Of a DNA stretch of 64,000 nucleotides, positions 35,601-43,765 are shown piece after piece (within the stretch, counting starts at the first letter, position 1; every line of letters begins with the position of its first letter). The notes below the pieces were generated by a model, which did not search any database, had not been told where the DNA came from, and was given only the letters and a program-made list of their open reading frames with translations. This DNA comes from Methanofollis formosanus (GTDB lineage Archaea; Halobacteriota; Methanomicrobia; Methanomicrobiales; Methanofollaceae). The translations under genes and the position numbers were made by a program. The stretch is from the NCBI RefSeq assembly GCF_019633745.1, contig NZ_CP037968.1, forward strand, positions 1,246,789 to 1,310,788, written 5' to 3'.

Positions 35601-37399
35601 ACCGTCACGTTCGGTTTGTCGATGACGAACCCGCCCTCGTACGTATGCCCGGCCACGCCCCAGATGTGGACGGTGTCGCCCGCGTCGAGGTCGGTGATAT
35701 TCAGGAGACTGGTGACGTTATCGTCACCGCCGAACTTCGAGACGTACCAGTCCTTCGGGTGTTCGACGGTCGGCTGGAGATCAAAGGTGAGGGGGTCGTT
35801 CTCGCCGGGGACGATGGTGACCTGCTTCTCGGCGGGGAGGTAGCCCTCCTTCTGCACCGAAATCGTGTGGTTCCCGACCGGGAGGTAGAAGGCGTTGCCC
35901 GCGGTGCGGGTGGTGTTGGTGTTGTTGACGAAGACGAAGGCGTCGGCGGGGGTGGCGTTGATCACCACCGTCCCGCCGCCGTGCATCAGCGGGAGGTAGT
36001 CGGTGCTGAAGATGCCGATGCCTGAGATGGTCAGCGTTCCGTCGCAGATGCCGTCGAAGTCGGCGTCCGCAGCCCGCTCTGAGATGTTCTGTTTGGGGTC
36101 CTGGAGCCAGAGGTTGCCGCCGAGGTACGGGCCGCCGGCGATGTTCGTGCCGCGGGTGCGGGCGGTGTTGAGAACAGCGGAGGACACCGTTATTGCATAG
36201 ATGTTGGTGGGGTTGTCGAAGCGGCAGTTGGTGATGGTGGCGGCATCGCACTCGTAGAAGTATGCCCCGCCGCCGTCCCTGACTGCGGTGTTGCCGGTGA
36301 AGGTGGTGCCGGTGAGCGTGGCGGCATTGCACCACCAGAAGCCTGCCCCGCCGCCGTGTTGTGCGGTGTTGTTGGTGAAGGTGGCGTTGGTGAGCGTGGC
36401 GGCATAGCAGTCGTAGAACCATGCCCCGCCGCCGCCGTCGTCTGCGGTGTTGCCGGTGAACGCCGTCCCCTCGACCAGGAGGTCGTTGACCAATAGGGCA
36501 TAGAGCGCACCGCCGTATGTATTCGTCCCGGTCACTGTGTTCCCGACAAAGGTGCAGTTCGTTATGGTGAGGCGCTCCAGGTGGTTTCCTATTCCTGAAG
36601 ACCCGACGGCGTTGATCCCGGCGCCGCCCTTACCGTTCAACTGGTTGTCGGAGATGTTGAGGTCGCGGAACGTCGCGTTGTTCGCGGTGACGGTGAAGGC
36701 CGGCGCCGTGCCGGAGCTATTGGTGATGAGCGGTTGCGCGGGCGAACCCTCCCACCGTTTCACCGTCACGTTCGGTTTGTCGATGACGAACCCGCCCTCG
36801 TACGTATGCCCGGCCGCACCCCATATGTGGACGGTGTCGCCGTCGCCGAGATCGGTGATATTCAGGAGGCCGGTGACGTTCCCGTTACCGGTCGCGGAGA
36901 CATACCAGTCCCTCGGGTGACCAGCACCGGCGCCGTCCGCCAGGACGACCGCCGGCGGGGCGGCCGCCGGAGCGGGTGCGACGGTGACATTGATATCGAC
37001 CGAAGAAGTGTTCGTGACCGACGCGCTCTCGTTGACGGCGGTGAGGCCGACGACGTGGGTGCCGGGTTCGTGGAACGTGTGATTGAAGGTCGATTCGTTC
37101 CCGACCGCCGCGACACCGTCGACCGTCCAGGTCCAGAGGTCGACCGCGAGGCCCTGCACCGCGGCGGTGAACCGCACGGTGAGCGGCACCGGGCCGGTGG
37201 GCGGATCGGCGGCGAGCGAGAGGTTGAGCGCCGGGGCGGTGGCGTTCGTGATGTTCAGAGGTGGTTCGGGTGGCGCAATGGTTTCGGACGGCCCCGCGCC
37301 ATCCTCGTCGCCGGCGACCGGCAGGACGAGACAGACCAGAACCGTCAGTAAAACGATGAAAAGAGCTACATTTTTCCGGAAGGGGGGATTTTTGTTCAT
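29624..37399 (-). CDS. Giant surface protein: parallel beta-helix modules with PKD and PEGA-like domains
   Basis: 2,591 residues from ATG 37399 (GAGGAGG upstream). Order: signal peptide (1-30, cleavage near PVAG); PKD-like domain (about 65-140); four large modules beginning near 161, 547, 1067 and 1447, each starting HP-x-DWYVS with DTVHIWG, then many right-handed beta-helix coils of the type LTNATFTGNTA...GGGA. PEGA-like domains (INATPADAFV, ending in GNHTISV) lie near 475, 995, 1376 and 2120; two PKD domains at about 2210-2370; a PGF-pre-PGF domain at about 2400-2530; then a Pro/Ala linker, a membrane helix and RRR. Rich in N-x-T/S sites. Probably a cell-wall-associated adhesin or sugar-binding protein. 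The repeated coils make it recombination-prone. Confidence 0.93.
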   Translation of the reverse strand: MNKNPPFRKNVALFIVLLTVLVCLVLPVAGDEDGAGPSETIAPPEPPLNITNATAPALNLSLAADPPTGPVPLTVRFTAAVQGLAVDLWTWTVDGVAAVGNESTFNHTFHEPGTHVVGLTAVNESASVTNTSSVDINVTVAPAPAAAPPAVVLADGAGAGHPRDWYVSATGNGNVTGLLNITDLGDGDTVHIWGAAGHTYEGGFVIDKPNVTVKRWEGSPAQPLITNSSGTAPAFTVTANNATFRDLNISDNQLNGKGGAGINAVGSSGIGNHLERLTITNCTFVGNTVTGTNTYGGALYALLVNDLLVEGTAFTGNTADDGGGGAWFYDCYAATLTNATFTNNTAQHGGGAGFWWCNAATLTGTTFTGNTAVRDGGGAYFYECDAATITNCRFDNPTNIYAITVSSAVLNTARTRGTNIAGGPYLGGNLWLQDPKQNISERAADADFDGICDGTLTISGIGIFSTDYLPLMHGGGTVVINATPADAFVFVNNTNTTRTAGNAFYLPVGNHTISVQKEGYLPAEKQVTIVPGENDPLTFDLQPTVEHPKDWYVSKFGGDDNVTSLLNITDLDAGDTVHIWGVAGHTYEGGFVIDKPNVTVKRWEGSPVQPLITNRSGASAFTVTANNATFLDLNISENHLNYDQSRGAGINAFGTYTGHLERLTITNCTFAGNKVTGMGASGGALSARYVDAFLVEGTAFTGNSATDGSGGGARFKSCYAATLANTTFTGNTASSGGGASFSSCSFATLTGTTFTNNNASGSGGGTYFSGCYAATLTTTTFTGNNATNGGGGFFEDCDYATFTGTTFIGNTATLHGGGACFWGSGATNYDGTTLTNATFTGNNATNGGGALIFNCNDAALTNATFTGNNATNGGGALFLGCYAATLTGTTFTGNTATDDGGGACFSGCDDATITNCRFDNPTNIHAEFSAATALNTTRTRGTNIAGGPFLGGNLWLQDPAQNISERGADADFDGICDQPLSLGAFGTDHLPLMHGGGTVVINATPADAFVYVDTINTTRTAGNAFYLPVGNHTISVHKAGYFAGEQKITVSPAENDPLDFTLIEIIHPMDWYVSTITGNYTTISAIPEIGTGDTIHVWGVEGHAYDSGVVIGKPHVTVKRWEGSPVQPLITTISQTAPAFTVTADNATFLDLNISRNTLNDTNGAAINAVGTSGDLLQRLTITNCTFADNAVNGTNTDGGALSAKYVDALLVEGTAFTGNTASSDGGGAIFEFCNAANITGTTFTDNTAGDYGGGADFEFCTGATLTDTTFTDNTAGQGGGGAGFGGCTAATLTNCRFDNPTNIHARGSTAVLNGTYASGTTIAGGPYLGGNLWLNDPAQNISECGKDADFDGICDENLSIPNFGTDELPLIYDPDRGTVQINATPADAFVSVDGTNTTRTAGGAFYLPVGNHTVSVHKEGFFTCEQDFTITAGENDPLTFDLMESTHPIDWYVSTISGNFSSLQEIPEIGEGDTIHIWGMAGQAYEGGIVINASDVTIRQWEGSPVKPLITSTNHTAPAFTVTAPNATFRGLDISGNRLDDEEGLGAGISAARTSRLTIADCTFTGNAVNGTEACGGALGAAFVDDISVERTQFTGNNATQHGGAACFVSCTAPALADTTFTDNHAARDSGAALFFKTPAAALANTTFTRNTAGHDGGGVEFVFSDNATLANTHFTDNRARYGGGANIFRSNNTMLTVTAFTDNIATEAGGAVNATGTSRLTIADCTFTGNAANGTDAFGGALSAGYVDDLLIERTAFTGNNATRYGGGARFLSCNDSVLTDTTFTDNVARFGGGVQFLFCNDSVFTNATVTGNRASSCGGGADFLYSHGPVTITDTAFTDNTAPNQGGGARFYIAEGSCATLNGTAFIGNAAGFGGGAYFAGSYRAALPAAVLAGATFVNNTAEKFGGGAYLVDCDEAMLTALSFDGNSADDGGGAYFYQCDAATLNTSVFAGNRAAHAGGAINVTGHCGSSKVPLQHFAIADCTFTGNAADQSGGALSARAVDNLSVERTVFTGNDAPAGGGTHLSWCNDTFVADCRFENPTNVRAEHSTGVLNATRTRGTTIAGGPYLGGNLWLNDPEQNISEWGPDIDCDGICDQPLTIPGLGTDHLPLATGGDRGTVLVRASAHGGFVHIDGTNTTRTADHFPAPAPVRAANAPTPPSDAFFLPAGNHTVEIVGATTYGRAVINLSVGATEPVIVEVGEVEIRGYARPRQGLAPLNVSFDTWFPDPEPDRHTWTFGDGNESSPCYWPSHTYEKAGTYTATLTAGWGEGSDLVTLVRTVNVTVGMPAPVLHLSATEGNAPFTLGINVSGDGMPETWHLDLGDGRTVEGASPAEINRSVTYEKAGTYPLVLTVSTGTFVNTTTAHVTVHAPPATPSSESNSGHSPISAGSTGSIPAGESASMKMKGMSIYEVRVTAGEDIPKVMITIEKTGRPSGVDAPAGTVYEYDEVTLYHTTEDAIEEIVVSFGVPKTWLEEHGIDPADVALYRYDNDGWQPLPTSVDGEDETSWHFSARSPGFFLFAIGGEPSPLSTPVMTPAAAAETVETLATPAAAGPATPATDPPFPTMLLVVGGAIAILVVGVVVWRRR

Positions 37400-37487
37400 T
37401 TCAGGCCTCCTCGGGAAACGAACGCCGGCATCATGGGGTATGCGGCGATACCGTTCCCGTGGGCGCACAAAGATTCGCGGGATTTAA

Positions 37488-37506
37488 TTTTTGGTATTAT
37501 ATATGT
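37488..37506 (-). promoter_or_regulatory. TATA-box promoter of the giant surface protein
   Basis: The minus strand reads ACATATATAATACC about 100 bp before the ATG at 37399, predicting a leader of roughly 70 nt that contains the strong GAGGAGG site. Confidence 0.5.
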
Positions 37507-37832
37507 TTTTATTTTGAGCTCAATGGGCCGCGGGCGATCGAAAAAAAGATCGATTCCGGGAGGATTGGATTAAAATGATCGAGGTGCCCGACCCCCGCCC
37601 TGGAAGCAGAGGGAGATCATGAAAACTATCGAGTCGGCCCGGCGCCCACTTCACGCGAGGCCGGAGAGCCCTCACGGTCACGTCCGAACCATTCTCCGCG
37701 ACCTTTTGATCTCGGCCCGCCGGAAAATTTTCGACGCCCCCGCCCACCCCATTGAAAAACTACTTTGGCTCTCAGGACGCACCTGACTCCTCATGAACAC
37801 CCGCCCTTCACCGGGCGGTGAGAGGGATCGAG
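37507..37832. other. Intergenic region upstream of ileS
   Basis: About 325 bp between divergent genes. A hairpin CCGCCC-TTCACC-GGGCGG (about 37802-37819) sits just before the ileS start and could affect its translation. A 75-codon minus-strand frame is unsupported. Confidence 0.45.
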
Positions 37833-40800
37833 GTGAAAGAAGTCACCAGCAGTTATGATGCAAAGGCGGTCGAGGCCTCTGCCCGAGAATTCTGGCGGGA
37901 ACACGACACCTACCATACCGTAAAGGACCTGCGACAGTCAGGCAAACAGTTCTTCTTCGTGGACGGCCCGCCGTACACCACCGGCCACATCCACCTGGGC
38001 ACCGCGTGGAACAAGATCATCAAAGACGCCATCCTCAGGCAGAAGCGGATGACCGGGCTCAACGTCATCGAGCGTGCCGGCTACGACATGCACGGCCTCC
38101 CCATCGAAGTGCAGGTCGAGCACGAACTCGGGTTCACCTCGAAGAAAGACATCGAAGCCTACGGTATCGACAAGTTCATCGAACGCTGCCGGGAGTACGC
38201 CCTCGCCAGGATGGAGGAGATGTCGGACCAGTTCAGGGAACTGGGCATCTGGCTCGACTTCGACAACCCGTACCAGACCCTCAAGAAAGAATATATCGAA
38301 GCGGCCTGGTGGACGCTCAAAGAGGCCGAGAAGAACGGGAAACTCGAACGCGGCCACCGCGTCGTGAACTGGTGCCCGCGCTGTGAGACGGCGATCGCCG
38401 ACTCGGAAGTCGAATACGACGACGCCGTCGACCCCTCGATCTTCGTCAAGTTCCCGGTCAAAGGGGCGGAGAACGAATACCTCGTCATCTGGACCACCAC
38501 GCCCTGGACCCTCCCGGCCAACGTCGCCATCGCCGTCCACCAGAAGATCACCTACGCCCTCGTCGCCGCCCGCAAGGACGGCCGCGAAGAGAACCTCTGG
38601 ATCGCCAAAGACCTCGTCGAGAGCGTGCTCAAGAAAGGGAAATACCAGGACTACGACCTGCTCAAAACCCTGCCCGGCACCGACCTCGTCGGGACCGAGT
38701 ACGAGTCCCCGCTCGTCGAGCAGGTGCCTCTCCAGGCCGAGATCCCGCACCGCGTCGTCCTCGCCGACTACGTCGCCCTCGAAAACACCGGGCTCGTCCA
38801 CACCGCACCCGGCCACGGGTGGGACGACTTCCTCACCGGCCTGCGCGAAGGCCTCCCGATCTTCTGTCCCGTAGACGGCAGCGGGCGGTACACGAAGAAG
38901 GCCGGCGTCTTCGAAGGGCTCTACGTGAAGGATCCGGCGACGAACCAGCAGGTCCTCGACGCCCTCGGCGACCACCTCCTCCACGAAGGGAAGATCACCC
39001 ACCGGTACGGCCACTGCTGGCGGTGCAAGACCCCGATCATCTACCGCGCCACCGAACAGTGGTTCATCAAGGCCTCGGAGATGCGCGACGACCTCCTCGC
39101 CGAGGTCGAGAAGGTCGACTGGTACCCGGACTGGGCCGGCAGCGCACGCTTCCACGACTGGGTCAAGGAGGCCCGCGACTGGTGCATCTCCCGCCAGCGC
39201 TACTGGGGCATCCCGATCCCGGTCTGGCAGTGCGACACCTGCGACCGGCGCGAGGCCTACGGGACCGTCGAAGAACTCGAGGCCGCGAGCGGCAGGCCGG
39301 TCAAAGACCCGCACCGCCCGTACGTCGACGAGGTCACGGTCCCGTGTTCCTGCGGCGGCACCATGCATCGCGTCTCCGACATCTTCGACGTCTGGTTCGA
39401 CTCCGCGGTCGCTTCCTGGGCCACCCTCGGGTTCCCCGGAAACAAGGCGGAGTTCGAGAAATACTGGCCGGCCGACTTCATCACCGAAGGCCAGGACCAG
39501 ACCCGCGGCTGGTTCTACTCGCAACTCGGCGCATCCATGGTCGCCTTCGGCCGCTCGCCGTATAAGTCGGTGCTCATGCACGGCTTCGCCCTCGACGCCG
39601 AAGGACGCAAGATGTCCAAGAGCCAGGGCAACGTCGTCGCCCCGGCCGAGGTGATCGAGAAGGGCGGGGTCGACGTGCTCCGCCTGTACGTCCTCTGGGC
39701 CAACGCACCCTGGGACGACATGAAGTTCAACTGGGACGGGGTCAGGACGGTCAACCGGGCGCTCAACATCCTCTGGAACGTCTACCGCTTCCCGCTGCCG
39801 TACATGACCCTCGACGGGTTCACGCCGGCGACCGCCGACGACGGCACCTGGGACGAGGACGGGGTCAGGGCACTGCTCGACGGCATGCCCGACGAAGACC
39901 GCTGGATCCTCTCGCGCGTCAACACCCTCTGCAAGGAGGTCAACGCCGACTTCGAGGAGTACAACCTCCACAAGATCACGAGGGCGCTCGTCACCTTCGT
40001 GCTCGAAGATCTTTCCAGGTGGTACCTCCAGATCGTGCGCCCGCGCATGTGGCTCGAAGAGGACGCACCCGAGAAGCGGTGCGCCTACGAGACGGTCTAC
40101 TACGTGCTCCGCAGACTCGCCCAGCTCCTCGCGCCCTTCACCCCGCACCTCACCGAGGCGATCTACCGGAACCTCAGGTGCGAGGGCGACCCCGAGAGCG
40201 TACACATGCTCGACTGGCCCGAAGCCGACGACGCCCTCGTCGACGAAGACCTCGAAACCGCGATGGCCGTCGTGCAGAACTTCGACGACGCCGCCGCCAC
40301 CGCGAGACAGGACGGAAAGCGCAAACTCCGCTGGCCGGTCGCCGAGGCGGTCGTCGCCACGAGTGCCGAGGAGGTCAAGGCGGCCGTCATCAGGCTCAAC
40401 GACCTCTGCACCTCGCGGGCGAACGCGAAGAAGGTCGCGGTCGTCGGCGAACACTGGGACCGGATCGGGTGGCAGGCCGAACCGGTGATGCGTGCCATCG
40501 GCCCGAAGTTCGGGCGCGATGGGCCCAAGGTGAAGGCGGCGATCGAGGCGGCCGACGGGAACGCCCTGAAGGCCGCCCTGGCCGAGACGGGCGTCGCCGT
40601 GCTCGGCGAGATCGAGGTGACGCCCGAGATGGTCGCCTTCACCGAGGCGATGCCGGAAGGCGTCTTCGCCGCGGCGATGGAGAACGCCACCGTCTACGTC
40701 GACGTCAACCTCACGCCCGAGATCGAGGCCGAAGGCTTTGCCCGCGAGGTGATCCGGCGTCTGCAGGACATGCGCAAACAGCACGATCTCAAGGTGGACG

Positions 40801-41006
40801 ACCACATCGCCGCCGAGATCGTCGTCGCCGACGTGAGAGTCGCCGACCTCGTGCGGAGCTGGGAGAAGGAGATCGCCGGCGAAGTGCGGGCCGCCGCCCT
40901 GGAGATCCACAACGGCGCCGCCCTGACCGGCGCGTGGGCGCTCACCGCCGAGTGGGAGGTCGAAGGCGTCGGAATGACGATGGGCCTCTCACTCGCCGAA
41001 GAGTGA
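37833..41006 (+). CDS. ileS: Isoleucyl-tRNA synthetase
   Basis: 1,057 residues from GTG 37833 (an in-frame GTG at 37818 is possible; the sequence between is not conserved-looking). Class I synthetase: GPPYTTGHIHLGTAWNKI holds the HIGH motif (near residue 55); the editing CP1 domain includes WTTTPWTLPANVA; GWFYSQL and KMSKSQGN (KMSKS, near 594) follow; zinc-type cysteine pairs (CPRCETA; CDTCDRR) and an anticodon-binding C-terminal region complete it. Length and domain order are normal for the archaeal/eukaryotic type. The 3' end overlaps thg1 tail to tail by 18 bp. Confidence 0.96.
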   Translation: MKEVTSSYDAKAVEASAREFWREHDTYHTVKDLRQSGKQFFFVDGPPYTTGHIHLGTAWNKIIKDAILRQKRMTGLNVIERAGYDMHGLPIEVQVEHELGFTSKKDIEAYGIDKFIERCREYALARMEEMSDQFRELGIWLDFDNPYQTLKKEYIEAAWWTLKEAEKNGKLERGHRVVNWCPRCETAIADSEVEYDDAVDPSIFVKFPVKGAENEYLVIWTTTPWTLPANVAIAVHQKITYALVAARKDGREENLWIAKDLVESVLKKGKYQDYDLLKTLPGTDLVGTEYESPLVEQVPLQAEIPHRVVLADYVALENTGLVHTAPGHGWDDFLTGLREGLPIFCPVDGSGRYTKKAGVFEGLYVKDPATNQQVLDALGDHLLHEGKITHRYGHCWRCKTPIIYRATEQWFIKASEMRDDLLAEVEKVDWYPDWAGSARFHDWVKEARDWCISRQRYWGIPIPVWQCDTCDRREAYGTVEELEAASGRPVKDPHRPYVDEVTVPCSCGGTMHRVSDIFDVWFDSAVASWATLGFPGNKAEFEKYWPADFITEGQDQTRGWFYSQLGASMVAFGRSPYKSVLMHGFALDAEGRKMSKSQGNVVAPAEVIEKGGVDVLRLYVLWANAPWDDMKFNWDGVRTVNRALNILWNVYRFPLPYMTLDGFTPATADDGTWDEDGVRALLDGMPDEDRWILSRVNTLCKEVNADFEEYNLHKITRALVTFVLEDLSRWYLQIVRPRMWLEEDAPEKRCAYETVYYVLRRLAQLLAPFTPHLTEAIYRNLRCEGDPESVHMLDWPEADDALVDEDLETAMAVVQNFDDAAATARQDGKRKLRWPVAEAVVATSAEEVKAAVIRLNDLCTSRANAKKVAVVGEHWDRIGWQAEPVMRAIGPKFGRDGPKVKAAIEAADGNALKAALAETGVAVLGEIEVTPEMVAFTEAMPEGVFAAAMENATVYVDVNLTPEIEAEGFAREVIRRLQDMRKQHDLKVDDHIAAEIVVADVRVADLVRSWEKEIAGEVRAAALEIHNGAALTGAWALTAEWEVEGVGMTMGLSLAEE

Positions 41007-41711
41007 CCTGAGATATCGGCGGCCCTCAGGGGCCGAGAAAAGCGGCAGGTCTTCGTCGGCGACGACGCATCGGCGTTCGACGACGACCCGCTCCCCGGTG
41101 ACGGGGTTCATCCCCTCTTTTGTATAGTGTCCGTGCCTCACCAGCGTGCCGCGCCGCTGCCATGCCGGGGTCTCGGCGAGGTTGACGCCGCGTGCAAACA
41201 TCATCTCGTGCATTCCGGCCGCTTTCGTCCGGTTCAGTGCTGCGGCGACCTCGCGGGGCGGCAGGCCCTCGTCGAGGAGCGCGGCCTGGCAGTAGGCGTT
41301 GATGTGGTTGCGCCACGCCTCGGCCTGCCGCATACTAAGGTACTCCAGGGCGTACGACGGCGTCGCCGGGATCACGCGGCTGTCGAAGGCGACCGGAGCG
41401 TCCAGGCCCGCTTCCAGGGTGAAGGCGCTTGCCGCATACGAGGCCGCGACCGAATCGAGTTTCTCGACCCTCCCGCCGAAGGGGAGCGCATCGAAGTAGA
41501 GACTGATCTCGTCTGAGAAGGTGTAGGCACAGACGGGGTTGAGCCCGCTCTCCGCGAGGAGACGCCGGCACGTCCCGACCATCGCCGCGTGGAACCGGGC
41601 GTCGAAGGGTTTGACGCAGGTCCGGGTCAGGCCGTGAAAAGCCCGGCCGTCGAGACGGAGGATGACCGGAGGATAGATGGCAAGGTTTGAAAAAATCTCG
41701 TGGGTGTCCAT
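40989..41711 (-). CDS. thg1: tRNA(His) guanylyltransferase family protein Thg1
   Basis: 240 residues from ATG 41711; the longer upstream frame is Ser/Arg-rich noise. Signature runs: VILRLDGRAFHGLTRTC (first catalytic Asp) and CAYTFSDEISLYFDALPFGGRVEKL (second Asp-Glu), then HINAYCQAAL and KAAGMHEMMFARGVNLAETPAW. Archaeal Thg1 enzymes add nucleotides 3' to 5' in a template-dependent way, either G-1 on tRNA-His or 5'-end repair of tRNAs. It lies 25 bp after the PRC-barrel gene on the same strand. Confidence 0.92.
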   Translation of the reverse strand: MDTHEIFSNLAIYPPVILRLDGRAFHGLTRTCVKPFDARFHAAMVGTCRRLLAESGLNPVCAYTFSDEISLYFDALPFGGRVEKLDSVAASYAASAFTLEAGLDAPVAFDSRVIPATPSYALEYLSMRQAEAWRNHINAYCQAALLDEGLPPREVAAALNRTKAAGMHEMMFARGVNLAETPAWQRRGTLVRHGHYTKEGMNPVTGERVVVERRCVVADEDLPLFSAPEGRRYLRSLFGE

Positions 41712-41736
41712 GTTCCCGCGCGCCGGAGACCGGGAA

Positions 41737-42006
41737 TTATTTCCTCGGTTCGGTGCCGGTCTTCCTGAAGGTGCTGGAGATGTGGCGGATGATGATGATG
41801 TCGCCGATGACCTTGATGATCCGGTACGGGATAAGGTAGCCGCGGTGGCCCTTGGGATCGGCGATCTCGGGGTTGAGGTTGCCGACGGCGATCGACTCGA
41901 TCTTCTTGCCGTCGATGTCGAGGAGGACATCGTCGACGTCTCCCACATAGACCGCTTTCTCGGTATAGACGTTCATCCCAAAGAGATCTGTGACCTGTGT
42001 CTTCAT
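41737..42006 (-). CDS. PRC-barrel domain protein
   Basis: 89 residues from ATG 42006. The PRC-barrel fold covers nearly all of it: TDLFGMNVYTEKAVYVGDVDDVLLDIDG is the typical beta start, then IESIAVGNLNP and the C-terminal RIIKVIGDIIIIRHI. Small archaeal PRC-barrel proteins include division factors (CdpB-type in haloarchaea) and RNA-processing proteins; ftsZ lies 25 kb away, so a division role is only a possibility. Divergent from the S2P gene, sharing a promoter region. Confidence 0.85.
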   Translation of the reverse strand: MKTQVTDLFGMNVYTEKAVYVGDVDDVLLDIDGKKIESIAVGNLNPEIADPKGHRGYLIPYRIIKVIGDIIIIRHISSTFRKTGTEPRK

Positions 42007-42020
42007 CGCTATCGGTTCAA

Positions 42021-42045
42021 GGTATAGACTATAAACGTTAAAAAG
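42021..42045. promoter_or_regulatory. Shared divergent promoter (PRC-barrel / S2P protease)
   Basis: TATAGACTATAAACGTTAAAA lies midway between the start codons, 52 bp apart. Either direction would give leaderless or near-leaderless transcripts. Confidence 0.5.
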
Positions 42046-42058
42046 ACTATCATTCGCC

Positions 42059-43204
42059 ATGAACGGATCCCTCAAGATCGGGCACCTATTCGGGATTCCC
42101 ATCTATCTTCACTGGACGTTCCTGCTGGTCATCCCCCTCTTCGCCTGGATCATCGGCAGCCAGATCGTGCTCACGACCGAGTTGCTGGCCGACCTCTTCG
42201 GGCTCGAGATCACGATGACCTACTATCTCCAGGGGTGGATGCCCTACATCCTCGGGACGCTGGTGGTGCTGGGACTTTTCGCCGGGGTGCTGGTCCACGA
42301 ACTGGCGCATTCGCTGGTGGCGAAGTCGAAGGGGATCACGATCCATTCGATCACCCTGCTCATCTTCGGCGGCGTGGCGTCGATGGAGGAGGAGATGCCC
42401 GACCCGAAGGTCGAACTCCCGATGGCCCTGGTCGGGCCCTTGACGAGCGGGGCGATCGGCGGGATCTTTCTGGCGATCACCTACGGGATCGCGGCGGCGG
42501 CGGGGGCCGGGGCGGTGGACGCCGCGACGGCCGGGGTGTTCATCTTCTTCTTCGGCTACCTCGCGCTCCTCAACATCATCCTCTTCCTCTTCAACCTGCT
42601 CCCGGCCTTCCCGATGGACGGGGGCCGGGTGCTGCGGGCGTGGCTGGCGAAGAAGATGCCGCTGCACCAGGCGACGAAGATCGCCGCCGACGTGGGCAGG
42701 GGGTTCGCGGTCTTCTTCGGGATCTTCGGGTTCCTGGTGCTCAGCCCGATCCTGGTCATCATCGCCTTTTTCATCTATATCGGGGCGAACCAGGAGGCGA
42801 CGATGGTCCGCTACAACTTCCTGCTCAAGGACGTGGTGGTCAAGGACGTGATGAGCGCTCCGGTGACGACGGTGCGCCCTGACCAGCCGGTGATGGAGGT
42901 GGTGCAGATGATGTACGAGACGAAGCATCTGGGGTTCCCGGTGATGGAGCGCGGGGCGGTGGTCGGGATGGTGACGCTCGGCGACGTGCATGCGGCGCCG
43001 CCGCTCGACCGAGAGGCGATGCAGGTGCGCGACCTGATGTCGCGCGAGGTGGTGATGCTCAAGCCGTCGGCGCCGCTGACCGATGCGATGCGGATCATGT
43101 CCAGGTCGGGGATCGGGCGCATCCCGGTGATGGAGGAGGGGGAGTTGGTCGGGATCGTGACCAGGACCGATGTGCTCACGACGCTGGAGATCAAGGAGGC
43201 GTGA
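42059..43204 (+). CDS. Site-2 protease (M50 family) with two CBS domains
   Basis: 381 residues. About six membrane helices carry the zinc motif HELAHS (HExxH, near residue 82) and FPMDGGR (the N/DG motif, near 183). Residues about 265-381 are a CBS pair: VKDVMSAPVTTVRPDQPVMEVV and VRDLMSREVVMLKPSAP. CBS domains usually bind adenine nucleotides and may gate proteolysis by energy state. The enzyme cuts membrane-embedded substrates such as anti-sigma-like or signal proteins. Substrate unknown. Confidence 0.92.
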   Translation: MNGSLKIGHLFGIPIYLHWTFLLVIPLFAWIIGSQIVLTTELLADLFGLEITMTYYLQGWMPYILGTLVVLGLFAGVLVHELAHSLVAKSKGITIHSITLLIFGGVASMEEEMPDPKVELPMALVGPLTSGAIGGIFLAITYGIAAAAGAGAVDAATAGVFIFFFGYLALLNIILFLFNLLPAFPMDGGRVLRAWLAKKMPLHQATKIAADVGRGFAVFFGIFGFLVLSPILVIIAFFIYIGANQEATMVRYNFLLKDVVVKDVMSAPVTTVRPDQPVMEVVQMMYETKHLGFPVMERGAVVGMVTLGDVHAAPPLDREAMQVRDLMSREVVMLKPSAPLTDAMRIMSRSGIGRIPVMEEGELVGIVTRTDVLTTLEIKEA

Positions 43205-43380
43205 GGGCCGATCAAAAAAGATGGCGCTCATCCGATCCATCCTTCATCCGGCCCCCGAAAATCGTCGTTGCAGCGGCACGGGGGCGGCCACCCCTCGGCG
43301 AAAGCTATGCATTCGGCTCTGTTGGAATCCACGATTCCTCTCCTCATGACAGGGAGGGTGATGGAACCAGGCACCTCGCC

Positions 43381-43430
43381 GCCCCTCGGCTATCTTCGCC
43401 GTGGGGGTTCCGGGGGGTCTCCCCCCGACG
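43381..43430 (+). repeat. REP-like GC-rich hairpin, copy 4
   Basis: CCCTCGGCTATCTTCGCCGTGG is followed by GGGTTCCGGGGGGTCTCCCCCC. It directly abuts the 5' end of a zinc-ribbon gene remnant. Confidence 0.6.
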
Positions 43431-43441
43431 ATGATGGCACG

Positions 43442-43484
43442 TTTGCACCTGGTTTGCACCGTATTTGCACTGAGGATGTGCAAA
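43442..43484. repeat. Phased TTTGCAC motifs, left cluster
   Basis: TTTGCAC occurs at 43442, 43453 and 43464, exactly 11 bp apart, then its inverse GTGCAAA at about 43478. The spacing puts sites on one face of the helix, as for iterons or repressor sites. Confidence 0.45.
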
Positions 43485-43725
43485 GCAAGGGGACGAAGGA
43501 ACGGCCCCGGAGTACCTATTCTAAAGAGAGGAGAGAGATCTCTCTCTCCTATAGTACTCTATTGCACCAGAATGAGGATGCACCCACCACCCCTGATCGG
43601 TCGGGGTCTCCGGGTGAGGGTGGGTGCGAACGGCGTTCGGGTGCACATGACGATCATTATCCTAACGATATCGCCCTGATCAAGAAACAGGGCTATAAGG
43701 TGCCCCCGTTCGGTGGCACTTTCAG

Positions 43726-43765
43726 AGTGCAACCCGGTGCAATCCAGTGCACATGTGCAAACAAG
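43726..43765. repeat. Phased GTGCAA motifs, right cluster
   Basis: GTGCAA, GTGCAA, GTGCAC and GTGCAAAC follow at 10, 10 and 8 bp steps. This is the left-cluster motif in the opposite direction. Confidence 0.4.

Noticed and set aside
37520-37747. 75-codon minus-strand frame upstream of ileS
   Set aside because: Low-complexity, no binding site, lies upstream of the giant gene's promoter.
37938-40910. 990-codon minus-strand frame opposite ileS
   Set aside because: Antisense shadow of a GC-rich gene; ileS motifs are intact on the plus strand.
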